Counted from the first letter of the stretch, positions 17,192-25,309 are shown. The stretch is 49,710 bases of DNA from Brevundimonas sp. (GCF_004210735.1 NZ_SDZL01000016.1:1-49710); one strand, 5' to 3'. Notes: generated by a model from the sequence alone, not told the origin. Numbers and translations are program-made.

Positions 17192-18779
17192 ACCTCGGCC
17201 GGGCGCCGTACCGCGTCGCCGTGGGCTGTCGTTCGGCGGCTCGCGGCTGGGCGCGCTGATTCTGGCGCTGAATCTGCTCAGCCTGCTGATCCTGTTCGGC
17301 GGCGCCCTGGCGCTGAACGAATGGCGGCGCGGGCTGGTCGAGGCGCGCCAGGAATCCCTGTCGGTCCAGGCCGAGCTTCTGGCCAATGTGCTGGGTGAAC
17401 TGGGCATCACCCGGGGCGAGCCCTATCCCATGCTGGATCCGGTGGCGGCGGCCCTGTGGCTGCGCGACAATTTCATTCCGACGGGTCAGCGCGCGCGCCT
17501 GTACGACATGGACGGCCTGCTGGTCACCGACAGCTACGCCGTGTCGGACGCCATTCCGGGCAACCCCCTGCCGCCCGCGCGCCCGGCAGGCACACCCGAG
17601 CCGATCAATCGCAACAAGGCCCGCGACGCCGATCGGCTGGACAAGTCGCGCGGCGAACTGGCGGCCGAGGTGGAGCGCGCCCTGGCCGGCGAGGTCCAGA
17701 CCACGGTGCGGCGCTCCGAGACCGGCGATCGCGTGGTCTCGGTGTCCGTTCCCATCCGCCATGTGGAGCAGGTGCTGGGCGTGCTGACGCTGGAGGCCGG
17801 GGACGTGGACGCCATTCTGGGCGCCCAGCGTCGGGCGCTGATGCCGTTCGCCCTGGTGGCGCTGGCGGTCAATCTGCTGGCCTCGCTGTTGCTGCATCTG
17901 TTCGTGGCGCGGCCGGTGCTGCGGCTGTCGGCGGCGGCGGATCAGGTGCGGATGCAGCGCGCCCGCGCCATCTCACTGCCTGACCTTGAAGGCCGCAAGG
18001 ACGAGATCGGCGACCTGGCCCGCTCGCTTGAGACCATGACCCGCGCCCTGTCCGAACGGATGGACGCTATCGAACGTTTCGCCGCGGACGTCTCGCATGA
18101 GATCAAGAACCCCCTGACCTCGATCCGGTCGGCGCTTGAGACCCTGCCGCTGGTCAGGACGGAGACCCAGCGGGACAAGCTGACCGGCCTGCTGCAACAG
18201 GACGTGCGCCGGCTGGACCGGCTGATCACCGACATCTCCAACGCGTCGCGGCTGGACGCCGAACTGTCGCGCGACCGGCCGCGCGCCATCGACCTGTCGA
18301 CGCTGCTGACCGATATCGTCGGTGTCTATGAGACGACTGGAAAGCCGGGCGAGCCCGCCGTGAAGCTTGAGTTGCCGACCGTTGACCCAGGCCGGGTGGT
18401 GGGCCGTGACGGGCCGCTGGGCCAGGTGTTCCGCAACCTGATCGACAACGCCCGCTCGTTCAGCCCACCGGGCGGCGCGGTGCGGGTGTCCCTGACCCAT
18501 GACGACGACGCGGTCCATGTCCGCATCGAGGATGACGGACCGGGTATTCCTGCGGACAATCTGGAGACCGTGTTCGAGCGGTTTTACACCTCACGGCCGC
18601 GCGGGACGGCCTTCGGGTCGAACTCCGGTCTGGGCCTGTCGATCGTACGCCAGATCGTCGAGGCGCACGGCGGCGTCGTCTGGGCCGAAAACCGTCACGT
18701 AGAAGGAGGGGGCGTCACCGGCGCCCGCTTCACCGTACGTCTGCCCGCTGCGCCGAACGGCGTCGGTCGCAAGGGATGA
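17160..18779 (+). CDS. chvG: Sensor histidine kinase ChvG
   Basis: Inner-membrane sensor kinase partner of ChvI, about 539 residues from the ATG at 17160, which overlaps chvI by 32 nt. Membrane helix 1 is around residues 30-55 ([20 protein letters not shown]), followed by a periplasmic sensor domain to about 225 and helix 2 ([20 protein letters not shown]). Then comes a HAMP region, the H-box [20 protein letters not shown] with His313, the N-box [15 protein letters not shown] and the G boxes IEDDGPGIP and [18 protein letters not shown]. The stop overlaps the next start as ATGA. In relatives this pair senses cell-envelope stress; its targets are not visible here. Confidence 0.94.
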   Translation: MASDTATAKAEPRPGAVPRRRGLSFGGSRLGALILALNLLSLLILFGGALALNEWRRGLVEARQESLSVQAELLANVLGELGITRGEPYPMLDPVAAALWLRDNFIPTGQRARLYDMDGLLVTDSYAVSDAIPGNPLPPARPAGTPEPINRNKARDADRLDKSRGELAAEVERALAGEVQTTVRRSETGDRVVSVSVPIRHVEQVLGVLTLEAGDVDAILGAQRRALMPFALVALAVNLLASLLLHLFVARPVLRLSAAADQVRMQRARAISLPDLEGRKDEIGDLARSLETMTRALSERMDAIERFAADVSHEIKNPLTSIRSALETLPLVRTETQRDKLTGLLQQDVRRLDRLITDISNASRLDAELSRDRPRAIDLSTLLTDIVGVYETTGKPGEPAVKLELPTVDPGRVVGRDGPLGQVFRNLIDNARSFSPPGGAVRVSLTHDDDAVHVRIEDDGPGIPADNLETVFERFYTSRPRGTAFGSNSGLGLSIVRQIVEAHGGVVWAENRHVEGGGVTGARFTVRLPAAPNGVGRKG

Positions 18780-19204
18780 GCGGTGAACTGATCCACGCGA
18801 GCGTCGTGGCCCGGCGCCGAAACAGTGGCGGCTGGCGCGGCGTGATGATCCGCGGCGTGTCCGGCGCGGGCAAGAGCGATCTGGCCCTGCGGCTGATGGG
18901 GCGCGGGTGGCGGCTGGTCGCCGATGACTACGTCCATGTCTGGACGTCGGGCGATCGGGTGTGGGCCACGGCGCCCCAGACGATCGCAGGGCGGATCGAG
19001 GCGCGCGGTGTGGGCATCCTGACCGTTCCGACCCGTCCCCTGACCCGGATCCTGCTGGTGGTCGATGCCATTTCCGGCGCGCCCGAACGTCTGCCGGAGG
19101 CGCAGACGACAAACCTCGCCGGAGTGGCGATTCCGCGACTAGAACTTCGCCTGCTGGACGCATCGGCGGGCGATTTGGTCGCAGCGGCCATCGACCGGCT
19201 TTAA
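18776..19204 (+). CDS. hprK: HPr kinase/phosphorylase, short alphaproteobacterial form
   Basis: A 142-residue protein matching only the C-terminal catalytic domain of HPr kinase/phosphorylase; the N-terminal half of the Firmicutes enzyme is absent, as is usual in alphaproteobacteria. Walker A is GVSGAGKS (residues 27-34), followed by ALRLMGRGWRLVADDYV and the later GIPRLELRL-like stretch (AIPRLELRLLD). It would phosphorylate and dephosphorylate the regulatory serine of HPr, encoded 0.5 kb downstream. Its start overlaps the chvG stop by 4 nt (ATGA), giving translational coupling between the two-component system and the phosphotransferase genes. Confidence 0.9.
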   Translation: MSGELIHASVVARRRNSGGWRGVMIRGVSGAGKSDLALRLMGRGWRLVADDYVHVWTSGDRVWATAPQTIAGRIEARGVGILTVPTRPLTRILLVVDAISGAPERLPEAQTTNLAGVAIPRLELRLLDASAGDLVAAAIDRL

Positions 19205-19303
19205 TCCCGCGCGGCTTTGGCCTATCTAGGCCGGCTTGCGGTCCGCCCGGCGCGGCGAAAACGACGTCGCGATGTTGGGGGGCGTGGTTCTGGTGATGCC
19301 TTC

Positions 19304-19708
19304 ATGATCGGTCTGGTGATCGTCACCCACGGGGGACTGGCCACGGAATTCCTTTCGGCGATGGAGCATGTCGTGGGCCCGCAACGCGGGGTCGCGGCCA
19401 TCTGCATCGGGCCGGAAGACGATATGGAGCGCCGCCGGCGCGACATCCTCGACGCCGCGGGCGCGGTGGACGATGGCGACGGCGTGATCCTGCTGACCGA
19501 CATGTTCGGCGGCACCCCGTCCAATCTGGCCATCTCGGTGATGGAGCAGACGAAGGCCGAGGTCATCGCCGGGCTGAACCTGCCCATGCTGATCAAACTG
19601 GCCAGCGTGCGCGGTCGCGAACCGCTCGAAACCTGCGTCGCCCATGCCCAGGACGCGGGGCGCAAATATATCTCGGTCGCCTCGTGGGTGCTGGCGGGGG
19701 AAAAATGA
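19304..19708 (+). CDS. PTS EIIA component, mannose family
   Basis: A 134-residue EIIA-Man-type protein of the regulatory phosphotransferase branch. Its phosphorylated histidine is His9 in LVIVTHGGLATEF. Other family blocks are ILLTDMFGGTPSNLAI and AGLNLPMLIKL. No sugar-specific EIIB, EIIC or EIID is nearby, so it probably has a regulatory rather than transport role, as in other alphaproteobacteria. The start at 19304 is chosen because the conserved first strand begins directly there; the longer in-frame extension is arginine-rich and unconserved. The stop overlaps the HPr start as ATGA. Confidence 0.93.
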   Translation: MIGLVIVTHGGLATEFLSAMEHVVGPQRGVAAICIGPEDDMERRRRDILDAAGAVDDGDGVILLTDMFGGTPSNLAISVMEQTKAEVIAGLNLPMLIKLASVRGREPLETCVAHAQDAGRKYISVASWVLAGEK

Positions 19709-19983
19709 GCGACACCATCCGCACCTCGGCCGACATCTGCAACGCGCGCGGCCTGCATGCCCGCGCCTCGGCCAAATTCGTCAAGCTGGCGTCCGGCTTC
19801 GAATCCGAGATTCGCGTCACGCGCGACGGCGTCACGGTCGACGCCCGCTCGATCATGGGCCTGCTGATGCTGGGCGCCGGCATCGGCTGCTCGATCGACA
19901 TAGAGGCGGAAGGCCCGGACGCCTCTGAAGCCATAGACGCCCTGAACGCCCTCATCTCGCGTCGTTTCGACGAAGATCAGTAG
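19705..19983 (+). CDS. Phosphocarrier protein HPr
   Basis: A 91-residue HPr. The catalytic histidine is His18 in NARGLHARASAKFVKLA, and the regulatory serine that HprK modifies is Ser49 in DARSIMGLLMLGAG. It receives phosphate from enzyme I (not in this window) and passes it to the EIIA protein encoded just upstream. Translation is probably coupled to EIIA by the ATGA overlap at 19705-19708. A 12-bp palindrome TTTTCTAGAAAA at 20003-20014 lies between this gene and the convergent tRNA. Confidence 0.95.
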   Translation: MSDTIRTSADICNARGLHARASAKFVKLASGFESEIRVTRDGVTVDARSIMGLLMLGAGIGCSIDIEAEGPDASEAIDALNALISRRFDEDQ

Positions 19984-20018
19984 GCGCGAGCGCCGGTCAG
20001 AATTTTCTAGAAAACGCC

Positions 20019-20094
<76 letters not shown>

Positions 20095-20111
20095 GATCAC
20101 AGGCAGCGCGG

Positions 20112-20141
20112 GACATAGGCGGCAGGGCCGGGGGGTGTCAA
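20112..20141 (-). promoter_or_regulatory. Promoter of the tRNA-Ala gene
   Basis: On the minus strand: -35 TTGACA (20136-20141), 18-nt spacer, -10 TATGTC (20112-20117). The -10 ends 17 nt before the first tRNA base. Confidence 0.7.
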
Positions 20142-20241
20142 CGGGTCGCGCGTGAAAGGCAGGCCCCGCAGGCGCTGTGGCTTGGCTGCGCGGCGGCGAA
20201 CGGTCTAGAAGCAAGCCTGTAATTTTCGGAGAGATCGCCCC

Positions 20242-20547
20242 ATGGGCTACGCCCTCGTCCAGCTGGTCAACGCCGTGCTGAGCCTGCTGTCCTTCTTCAT
20301 CATCGCCTCGGCGATTCTGAGCTGGCTGTTCGCTTTCGACGTGATCAACCATCGCAACCGGTTCGTCAGCCAGGTGGCCTATTTCCTGGATCGGGTTACG
20401 GGACCGCTGCTGGAGCCGGTGCGGCGGGTGATCCCGTCGCTTGGTGGCATCGACATTTCGCCGATCATCGTCCTGCTGCTGATCCAGTTCCTGACGACGG
20501 TGTTCAACCGGATGGCCGCGCCGTCGCTGATCTACGCCCTGGGCTAG
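20242..20547 (+). CDS. YggT family membrane protein
   Basis: A 101-residue inner-membrane protein of the YggT family. Two hydrophobic segments are clear: residues 5-30 (VQLVNAVLSLLSFFIIASAILSW) and 70-92 (DISPIIVLLLIQFLTTVFN). Between them lies the family motif RVTGPLLEPVRRVIPSLGGIDISP. Family members are linked to cell-envelope, osmotic or division functions in different bacteria, but none is settled. CGGAGAG stands before the ATG at 20242. The stop codon forms the first bases of the palindromic element that follows. Confidence 0.93.
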   Translation: MGYALVQLVNAVLSLLSFFIIASAILSWLFAFDVINHRNRFVSQVAYFLDRVTGPLLEPVRRVIPSLGGIDISPIIVLLLIQFLTTVFNRMAAPSLIYALG

Positions 20548-20670
20548 AGCCTGATCGGTTGAGGTGGAATCGCTTCGTGGTTCCATCGATACCGTGAATC
20601 AGGCTCCAGCATTGATCTGGAGCGAAGATCTGGGTTCAGATGCGATCGCATCTGAACCGATTTCGCTCCA
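20547..20670. repeat. Intergenic palindromic element made of two hairpins
   Basis: Two long inverted repeats in tandem. Hairpin 1 spans 20547-20606: outer arms GAGCCTGAT / ATCAGGCTC, then CGGT/ACCG, then GGTGGAA/TTCCATC. Hairpin 2 spans 20618-20670: outer arms TGGAGCGAA / TTCGCTCCA enclosing a perfect 26-bp palindrome at 20633-20658 centred on GCGATCGC. There is no T tract, so it is not a typical terminator. The form resembles REP/RIME-like intergenic repeats; the copy number in the genome cannot be seen from here. Confidence 0.7.
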
Positions 20671-20790
20671 GGCCGGATTTCGACACGGTCGGCGGGATTC
20701 CGCGGCGGCGGGGGTTTCGGCCCTTGCGCCGGGGACGGACCCTCCTAAGGTGCCGGCGAGGGGCCGACAGGCCGCAACAGACATTCTTGC

Positions 20791-21669
20791 ATGATCACGA
20801 TCCGGACAGTCGCCGTTGTCGGCGCGGGACAGATGGGCGCGGGTATCGCCCACGCCGTGGCCCTGGGCGGCTATGAGGTGCGGCTCTACGACGTGGAGCC
20901 CAGTCGCATCGCCGAGGCGCAGGGCGCCATCGCCGCCAGTCTGGCCCGTCAGGTCGGGCGCGGCCTGATGGAGTCGTCAGCGGCCGATGCGGCGCTGGCT
21001 CGCATCCGTCCGGCCGCCGATCTGGCCGAGGTCGGGTCGGCCGATCTGGTGATCGAGGCGGCGGTTGAGGACGAGGCGGTCAAGAAGGCCGTCTTTGTCG
21101 GGCTGACCCCGTTCCTGGGACCGGACACCCTGCTGTCGTCCAACACCTCGTCCATCTCGATCACCCGGCTGGCGTCCGTGACAGACAGACCGGACCGGTT
21201 CATCGGCCTGCATTTCATGAAGCCGGCGCCGGTAATGAAGCTGGTCGAGATCGTGCGCGGCATCGCCAGTTCGGCCGAGACTTATGAGACGGCGGTCGCC
21301 TTCGCCGAGAGCCTGGGCAAGACGACGACCGAGGCCGAGGATTTCCCTGCCTTCATCGTCAACCGCATCCTGGTGCCGATGATCAACGAGGCGATCTACA
21401 CCCTGTACGAAGGGGTCGGGAACGTCGCCTCGATCGACAAGGCGTTGAAGTTGGGAGCCAACCATCCGATGGGGCCGCTGGAGCTGGCGGACTTCATGGG
21501 TCTGGATGTGGTGCTGGCGATCATGAACGTGCTGTACGACGGGCTGGCCGACAGCAAATACCGGCCCTGTCCGCTGCTGGTGAAATATGTCGAGGCCGGC
21601 TGGCTGGGCCGCAAGTCGGGCCGTGGTTTCTATGACTATTCCGGCGAAACGCCGGCGCCGACCCGATGA
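20791..21669 (+). CDS. 3-hydroxybutyryl-CoA dehydrogenase family enzyme
   Basis: NAD(P)-dependent dehydrogenase that interconverts acetoacetyl-CoA and 3-hydroxybutyryl-CoA, 292 residues, cytosolic. The Rossmann motif VAVVGAGQMGAGIAHAVAL-like sequence is at the N-terminus, followed by DLVIEAAVEDEAVKK, SSNTSSISITRLAS, the catalytic-His segment FIGLHFMKPAPVMKLVEIV and AFIVNRILVPMINEAIYTLYEG. The C-terminal motif PLELADFMGLD and FYDYSGE are also present. It could serve fatty-acid, butyrate or PHB metabolism; a PHA depolymerase gene is in the window but 17 kb away. The stop overlaps the next start as ATGA. Confidence 0.94.
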   Translation: MITIRTVAVVGAGQMGAGIAHAVALGGYEVRLYDVEPSRIAEAQGAIAASLARQVGRGLMESSAADAALARIRPAADLAEVGSADLVIEAAVEDEAVKKAVFVGLTPFLGPDTLLSSNTSSISITRLASVTDRPDRFIGLHFMKPAPVMKLVEIVRGIASSAETYETAVAFAESLGKTTTEAEDFPAFIVNRILVPMINEAIYTLYEGVGNVASIDKALKLGANHPMGPLELADFMGLDVVLAIMNVLYDGLADSKYRPCPLLVKYVEAGWLGRKSGRGFYDYSGETPAPTR

Positions 21670-22229
21670 GCCCGCGGTTCGAGACAGCGGCCGACCTGCC
21701 GGGTCAGAATCCCGTGGCGCCGCGCCGGTCGGGCGGGGCGCTGCCGCTGGCGGCGCTGGCGGGCGCGGCCTGGCCGCCGCTGATCCTGACTTTGCTGGTC
21801 TGGCCGCCCAGTCACTGGCTGCCGGGCACCGAGACGGACTGGCGCCTGCTGGTGCTGGTGGTCGGGCTGATCGCGGTGCCCGCCGGCCTGTGGCGCATCG
21901 GTCGCGAGCGCGAGCAGACCGGCCGTCCGGGCACCCGACTGGGCGTGGTTTGGCGCTTCATGTTCTATGGCGGCCTGCTGGCGGCGGCGTTGCAGACGCT
22001 GATGGCGCTGATCGTGACCCTGCTGGCCATGATCCAGTCGGGCAGTCTGGTCCAGGCGTTGGGCGCGGCGGAGACGACGCTGTTGATCTATGGCGTGGGC
22101 GGCCTGCCGATCGCGATCATCGTCGGCGTCAGCTACGCCTTGTGGGCCGGGCTGTGCGCTGCCTTCATCGCCTTTGTGCCGCGCGCGCCCGTCAAGGATC
22201 GACTGGGCCTGATGCGCGACGAGGCTTGA
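21666..22229 (+). CDS. Membrane protein of unknown function
   Basis: A 187-residue protein with about four hydrophobic segments: 25-48 (LPLAALAGAAWPPLILTLLVW), 60-78 (LLVLVVGLIAVPAGLW), 95-122 (FMFYGGLLAAALQTLMALIVTLL) and 138-170 (LIYGVGGLPIAIIVGVSYALWAGLC). I recognise no family. It is translationally coupled to the 3-hydroxyacyl-CoA dehydrogenase gene by a 4-nt overlap. The coupling is the only clue to function and is weak. Confidence 0.8.
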   Translation: MSPRFETAADLPGQNPVAPRRSGGALPLAALAGAAWPPLILTLLVWPPSHWLPGTETDWRLLVLVVGLIAVPAGLWRIGREREQTGRPGTRLGVVWRFMFYGGLLAAALQTLMALIVTLLAMIQSGSLVQALGAAETTLLIYGVGGLPIAIIVGVSYALWAGLCAAFIAFVPRAPVKDRLGLMRDEA

Positions 22230-22256
22230 CGGTGCGACCTTGACCGTAAAGGGCGC

Positions 22257-22297
22257 TTGACACCACCCTGATTTGTGAGTCAAGGTTACTTGACTCA
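22257..22297 (+). promoter_or_regulatory. Promoter/operator candidate with GANTC-containing inverted repeat
   Basis: TTGACA at 22257-22262 is followed by a perfect inverted repeat, arms TGAGTCAAG (22276-22284) and CTTGACTCA (22289-22297) with spacer GTTA. It resembles the element at 4287-4319. Each arm holds one GANTC site (GAGTC, GACTC), the target of the CcrM methyltransferase in Caulobacterales. The last base of the repeat is the first base of an alternative ATG for the next gene. Confidence 0.6.
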
Positions 22298-22311
22298 TGA
22301 GGGGGCATGTC

Positions 22312-23547
22312 ATGACGACTGAGACGACAATCGACACCTTGAACCCGGTGCGCGCCAGGGATCGCATCGCCACGCTGGACGTGCTGCGCGGACTGGCGGT
22401 GCTGGGGATCCTGGCGGTGAACGCGGCGGCCTACGGCCTGCCGTTCGGGCTGCAGATGGCGCCGGACCAGACGCCCTTCACCATGACTGGCGACAACGCC
22501 CTGGCGCACTGGGTGGTCGAGGTCTTCTTCCGCCAGAAATTCCTCACCCTCTTTTCGATGCTGTTCGGCGTCTCGATCTTCCTGGTCGGCGGCGAGCGGG
22601 CCGATGAGGCGCGGGGCAGGCTGCTGCGCCGCCGTCTGTTCTGGCTGGCGGTGATCGCGATCATTCACGGACTGGCGCTGTGGTATGGCGACGTGCTGCT
22701 GCTCTATGCTTGGGCCGGGCTGTTCGTGATGTTGATGCGGTCGATGAAGGCATCGACCCTAATTGCGGTCGGCCTGGGGGTGACGCTGCTGCTGGCGACC
22801 ATGCAGGGCGCGATGGGCTGGCTGGCCGCGGCCGGACCCGAAGAGTTCGTGCGTCAGTATCAGGCCAATCAGCCCAAACTGCCCGAAGGGGCGATCGCTG
22901 CGATCATCGCCGACTATCAGAGTGGCTGGGCCGGGGCGATGAGCCGGAATTTCAACACCTGGCTGATGCTTCAGGGCATGAGCCTGCTGGCCTTTGTCTT
23001 CTCGACCGTGCCGCTGATGATGCTGGGGCTGGGGCTGTTCAAGTCGGGCTTCCTGAGCGGCCGGGCGCCGATGTGGCTGTATGGCGTGCTGATCGTGCTG
23101 GGCGGCGCGGTGCTGGCCTTGCACGGCGTGCTGCAATGGCGAGAGATCGCGGCGGGGCCGGGGGTTGAGGCGACGGGCGGCCTGGCGGCCCTGGTCGCGG
23201 CCTATCCGATCTTTATCACCTTGGGTTACGCCAGCGCGATCATCGTGCTGGTAACGCGCGGGGCGGGCTGGCTGAAGGCGATTCTGGCCCCGGTGGGACA
23301 GATGGCCTTCACCAACTATCTGGCCCAGACAATCATCATGACCTCGATCTTCTACATGCCGTGGGGCCCGCGCCTGTACGGTCAGCTGGACTATGTGCAG
23401 CTGTGGGGCGTGGTCGCAGCGGTCTGGGCGATTCAGCTGATCTGGTCGCGGTTGTGGCTGTCGCGCTTCGCCATGGGGCCGCTGGAATGGGTGTGGCGCT
23501 GCCTGACCTATGGCCGCCAGGTGCCGCTGCGACGCGCCGCCGCCTGA
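22312..23547 (+). CDS. DUF418 domain membrane protein
   Basis: A polytopic inner-membrane protein, about 411 residues from the ATG at 22312, preceded by GAGGGGG at 6 nt; the in-frame ATG at 22297 lies in the operator and has no such site. The N-terminal motif RIATLDVLRGLAVLGILAVN is the hallmark of the DUF418/heparan-acetyltransferase-like group. Others are FFRQKFLTLFSMLFG, the central LLLRRRLFWLAVIAIIHGL-like stretch and the C-terminal PVGQMAFTNYLAQT, PLEWVWRCLTYG. About ten hydrophobic segments are present. Function in this family is not established. The inverted repeat upstream suggests regulation. Confidence 0.92.
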   Translation: MTTETTIDTLNPVRARDRIATLDVLRGLAVLGILAVNAAAYGLPFGLQMAPDQTPFTMTGDNALAHWVVEVFFRQKFLTLFSMLFGVSIFLVGGERADEARGRLLRRRLFWLAVIAIIHGLALWYGDVLLLYAWAGLFVMLMRSMKASTLIAVGLGVTLLLATMQGAMGWLAAAGPEEFVRQYQANQPKLPEGAIAAIIADYQSGWAGAMSRNFNTWLMLQGMSLLAFVFSTVPLMMLGLGLFKSGFLSGRAPMWLYGVLIVLGGAVLALHGVLQWREIAAGPGVEATGGLAALVAAYPIFITLGYASAIIVLVTRGAGWLKAILAPVGQMAFTNYLAQTIIMTSIFYMPWGPRLYGQLDYVQLWGVVAAVWAIQLIWSRLWLSRFAMGPLEWVWRCLTYGRQVPLRRAAA

Positions 23548-23591
23548 GGCCAGCCGTTGCGAGGCGGCGGGGGATGGCTTAATCGCGCGCC

Positions 23592-25091
23592 ATGACCTCC
23601 CCCGCCGACACCCCCGAACCCATCCGGCCCGACGCCCGCGCTCCGCGGGGTTTCGGGGACAAGCGCGGCCGCGATCTGACCGCCGAGCGCCGCATCGTAC
23701 GCCAGGTGTCCGAGGTCTATGAGCGCTGGGGCTTCGAGCCTCTGGAGACGCCGGCGTTCGAATACGCCGACGCCCTGGGCAAATTCCTGCCCGACGCCGA
23801 CCGCCCGAACGAGGGCGTCTTCGCCATGCAGGACGACGACGAACAGTGGATGGCCCTGCGCTACGACCACACCGCGCCGCTGGCCCGGTTCGCCGCCCAG
23901 ACGTGGGAGACCCTGCCCAAGCCGTTCCGCCGCTATGCCTATGGGCCGGTGTGGCGCAACGAAAAGCCCGGTCCGGGCCGGTTCCGCGAGTTCTGGCAGT
24001 GCGACGCCGACACCGTGGGATCCGACCGGCCCGAGGCCGACGCCGAGATCATCGCCATGGGGGTCGAAGGGCTGAAGGCGGCGGGCCTGGCCCAGGGTCA
24101 AGCCGTCATCCGGGTCTCGAACCGCAAGCTGTTCGATGGCCTGTTCGACGCCTCGGGCGTGACCGACGCGGGCCAGCGGCTGACGGCCCTGCGTGCGGTG
24201 GACAAGTTCGACCGGTTGGGTTGGGACGGCGTGGTTCAACTGCTGGGCGAGGGACGGCTGGACGAGTCGGGCGACTATACCAAGGGCGCGGCCCTGCCGA
24301 CGGGCGCGATCGACGCCATCGGCGCCTTCCTGAATGCGGGTGAAGTCGCTGGCGGGCGATCGGTGCGTCTGCAGGCTCTGGCTGCACTGGGCACTCTGGG
24401 CGAGCGCGGCGAGCAGGCCTTGAACGAGCTGGCGGCCATCGACCGGGCGCTGAACGCCATGGGCGTTCCCGAGGCCGAGGTGGCGTTCGACCCCACCATC
24501 GTGCGCGGGCTGGAATACTATACCGGCGTGGTGTTCGAGGCCGAACTGCTGCTCAAGACCGTCGATGAAAAGGGGCGGCCGGTCCGCTTCGGCTCGATCG
24601 GCGGGGGCGGGCGCTATGACGACCTGGTGGCGCGGTTCACCGGCCAGCCGTTGCCGGCGACGGGCTTCTCGTTCGGGGTGTCGCGCTTGGCGTCGGCGCT
24701 GAGGGCGGCGGGGCGGGGCGAGGCCGATGTGGCGCGCGGGCCGGTGGTGGTCATCGTCTTTTCGGATGATGACATGCAGCATTATCTGGACGCCGTGCGC
24801 GAACTGCGCGCTGCGGGGGTCGCGGCCGAACTGTATCTGGGCCGGGCCGGCATGAAGGCGCAGATGAAATACGCCGACCGGCGCGGCGCCCCGGCGGCCG
24901 TTATCCTGGGCGGCGACGAGATCGCGGCCGGTGAGGTGACGATCAAGGATCTGGACGCCGGCCGGGCCCTGGCCGCGGGTGTGACCGACAATGAAGCCTG
25001 GAAGAGCGAACGTCCCGGCCAGCGCAAGGTCGCACGCGCAGACCTAGTCGCCACGGTAAAATCGATTATCGAAGGATCATCGATAAAATAG
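23592..25091 (+). CDS. hisS: Histidyl-tRNA synthetase, alphaproteobacterial type
   Basis: Class II aminoacyl-tRNA synthetase charging tRNA-His, 499 residues, cytosolic. The start region is PRGFGDKRGRDL. Motif 2 is RRYAYGPVWRNEKPGPGRF, followed by REFWQCDADTVG, and the histidine-binding segment reads GLEYYTGVVFEAEL. Motif 3 is GFSFGVSRLASAL, and the C-terminal anticodon domain (VVVIVFSDDDMQHYLD, GAPAAVILGGDEIAAGEV) is complete. The sequence belongs to the divergent group found in Caulobacter and many alphaproteobacteria, in which tRNA-His lacks the otherwise universal G-1; that link is literature knowledge, and no tRNA-His is in this window. It is followed by the RNA candidate at 25190. Confidence 0.97.
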   Translation: MTSPADTPEPIRPDARAPRGFGDKRGRDLTAERRIVRQVSEVYERWGFEPLETPAFEYADALGKFLPDADRPNEGVFAMQDDDEQWMALRYDHTAPLARFAAQTWETLPKPFRRYAYGPVWRNEKPGPGRFREFWQCDADTVGSDRPEADAEIIAMGVEGLKAAGLAQGQAVIRVSNRKLFDGLFDASGVTDAGQRLTALRAVDKFDRLGWDGVVQLLGEGRLDESGDYTKGAALPTGAIDAIGAFLNAGEVAGGRSVRLQALAALGTLGERGEQALNELAAIDRALNAMGVPEAEVAFDPTIVRGLEYYTGVVFEAELLLKTVDEKGRPVRFGSIGGGGRYDDLVARFTGQPLPATGFSFGVSRLASALRAAGRGEADVARGPVVVIVFSDDDMQHYLDAVRELRAAGVAAELYLGRAGMKAQMKYADRRGAPAAVILGGDEIAAGEVTIKDLDAGRALAAGVTDNEAWKSERPGQRKVARADLVATVKSIIEGSSIK

Positions 25092-25189
25092 ATGACACCC
25101 TCGTGTATTATCGACGTTCAGTCAGAAAAATTCCCGGTCTTGCCATGGGCTTGATTGACGCCGGGGGAGCGATGACGTCAATTGGTCCC

Positions 25190-25309
25190 ACTCGAGAGAC
25201 GGACAGCCGGTGACGGCAGACGCTTCTCGAAGGCGTTTCGGGGAGGAAACGTCCGCTCCTTCAGAGAGCGAGAAGGCCCGCTGCGATGTATCCCCGCAGC
25301 GGGCTTTTT
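25190..25309 (+). ncRNA. Putative structured small RNA with RNase P-like 5' signature
   Basis: About 120 nt between hisS and the kinase gene. Upstream is a -35-like TTGACGC at 25155-25161 with a weak TCAATT 17 nt on, placing a start near 25190. The RNA would contain CGGAC (25200-25204) able to pair with GTCCG (25251-25255), an internal hairpin ACGCTT/AGGCGT, a stem CGTTTC/GAAACG, a hairpin CGCTC/GAGCG and a terminator. The segment GGGAGGAAACGTCCGCTCC at 25241-25259 resembles the GAGGAAAGTCCGGGCTCC of RNase P RNA, but the full RNase P fold does not fit in this length. Existence as a transcript is inferred. Confidence 0.45.
25276..25309 (+). terminator. Intrinsic terminator closing the small RNA candidate
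   Basis: A 10-bp perfect stem GCCCGCTGCG / CGCAGCGGGC with loop ATGTATCCC, then TTTTT. It lies 185 nt beyond the hisS stop and 70 nt before the kinase gene. Confidence 0.9.

Noticed and set aside
20003..20014. Palindrome TTTTCTAGAAAA between HPr and tRNA-Ala
   Set aside because: Too short to stand out as an operator, and no T tract or stem typical of a terminator; recorded only in the HPr entry.
25190..25309. Full-length RNase P RNA (rnpB)
   Set aside because: Only a 5'-like signature fits. The remaining conserved parts, including the 3' strand of P4, are absent before the terminator.
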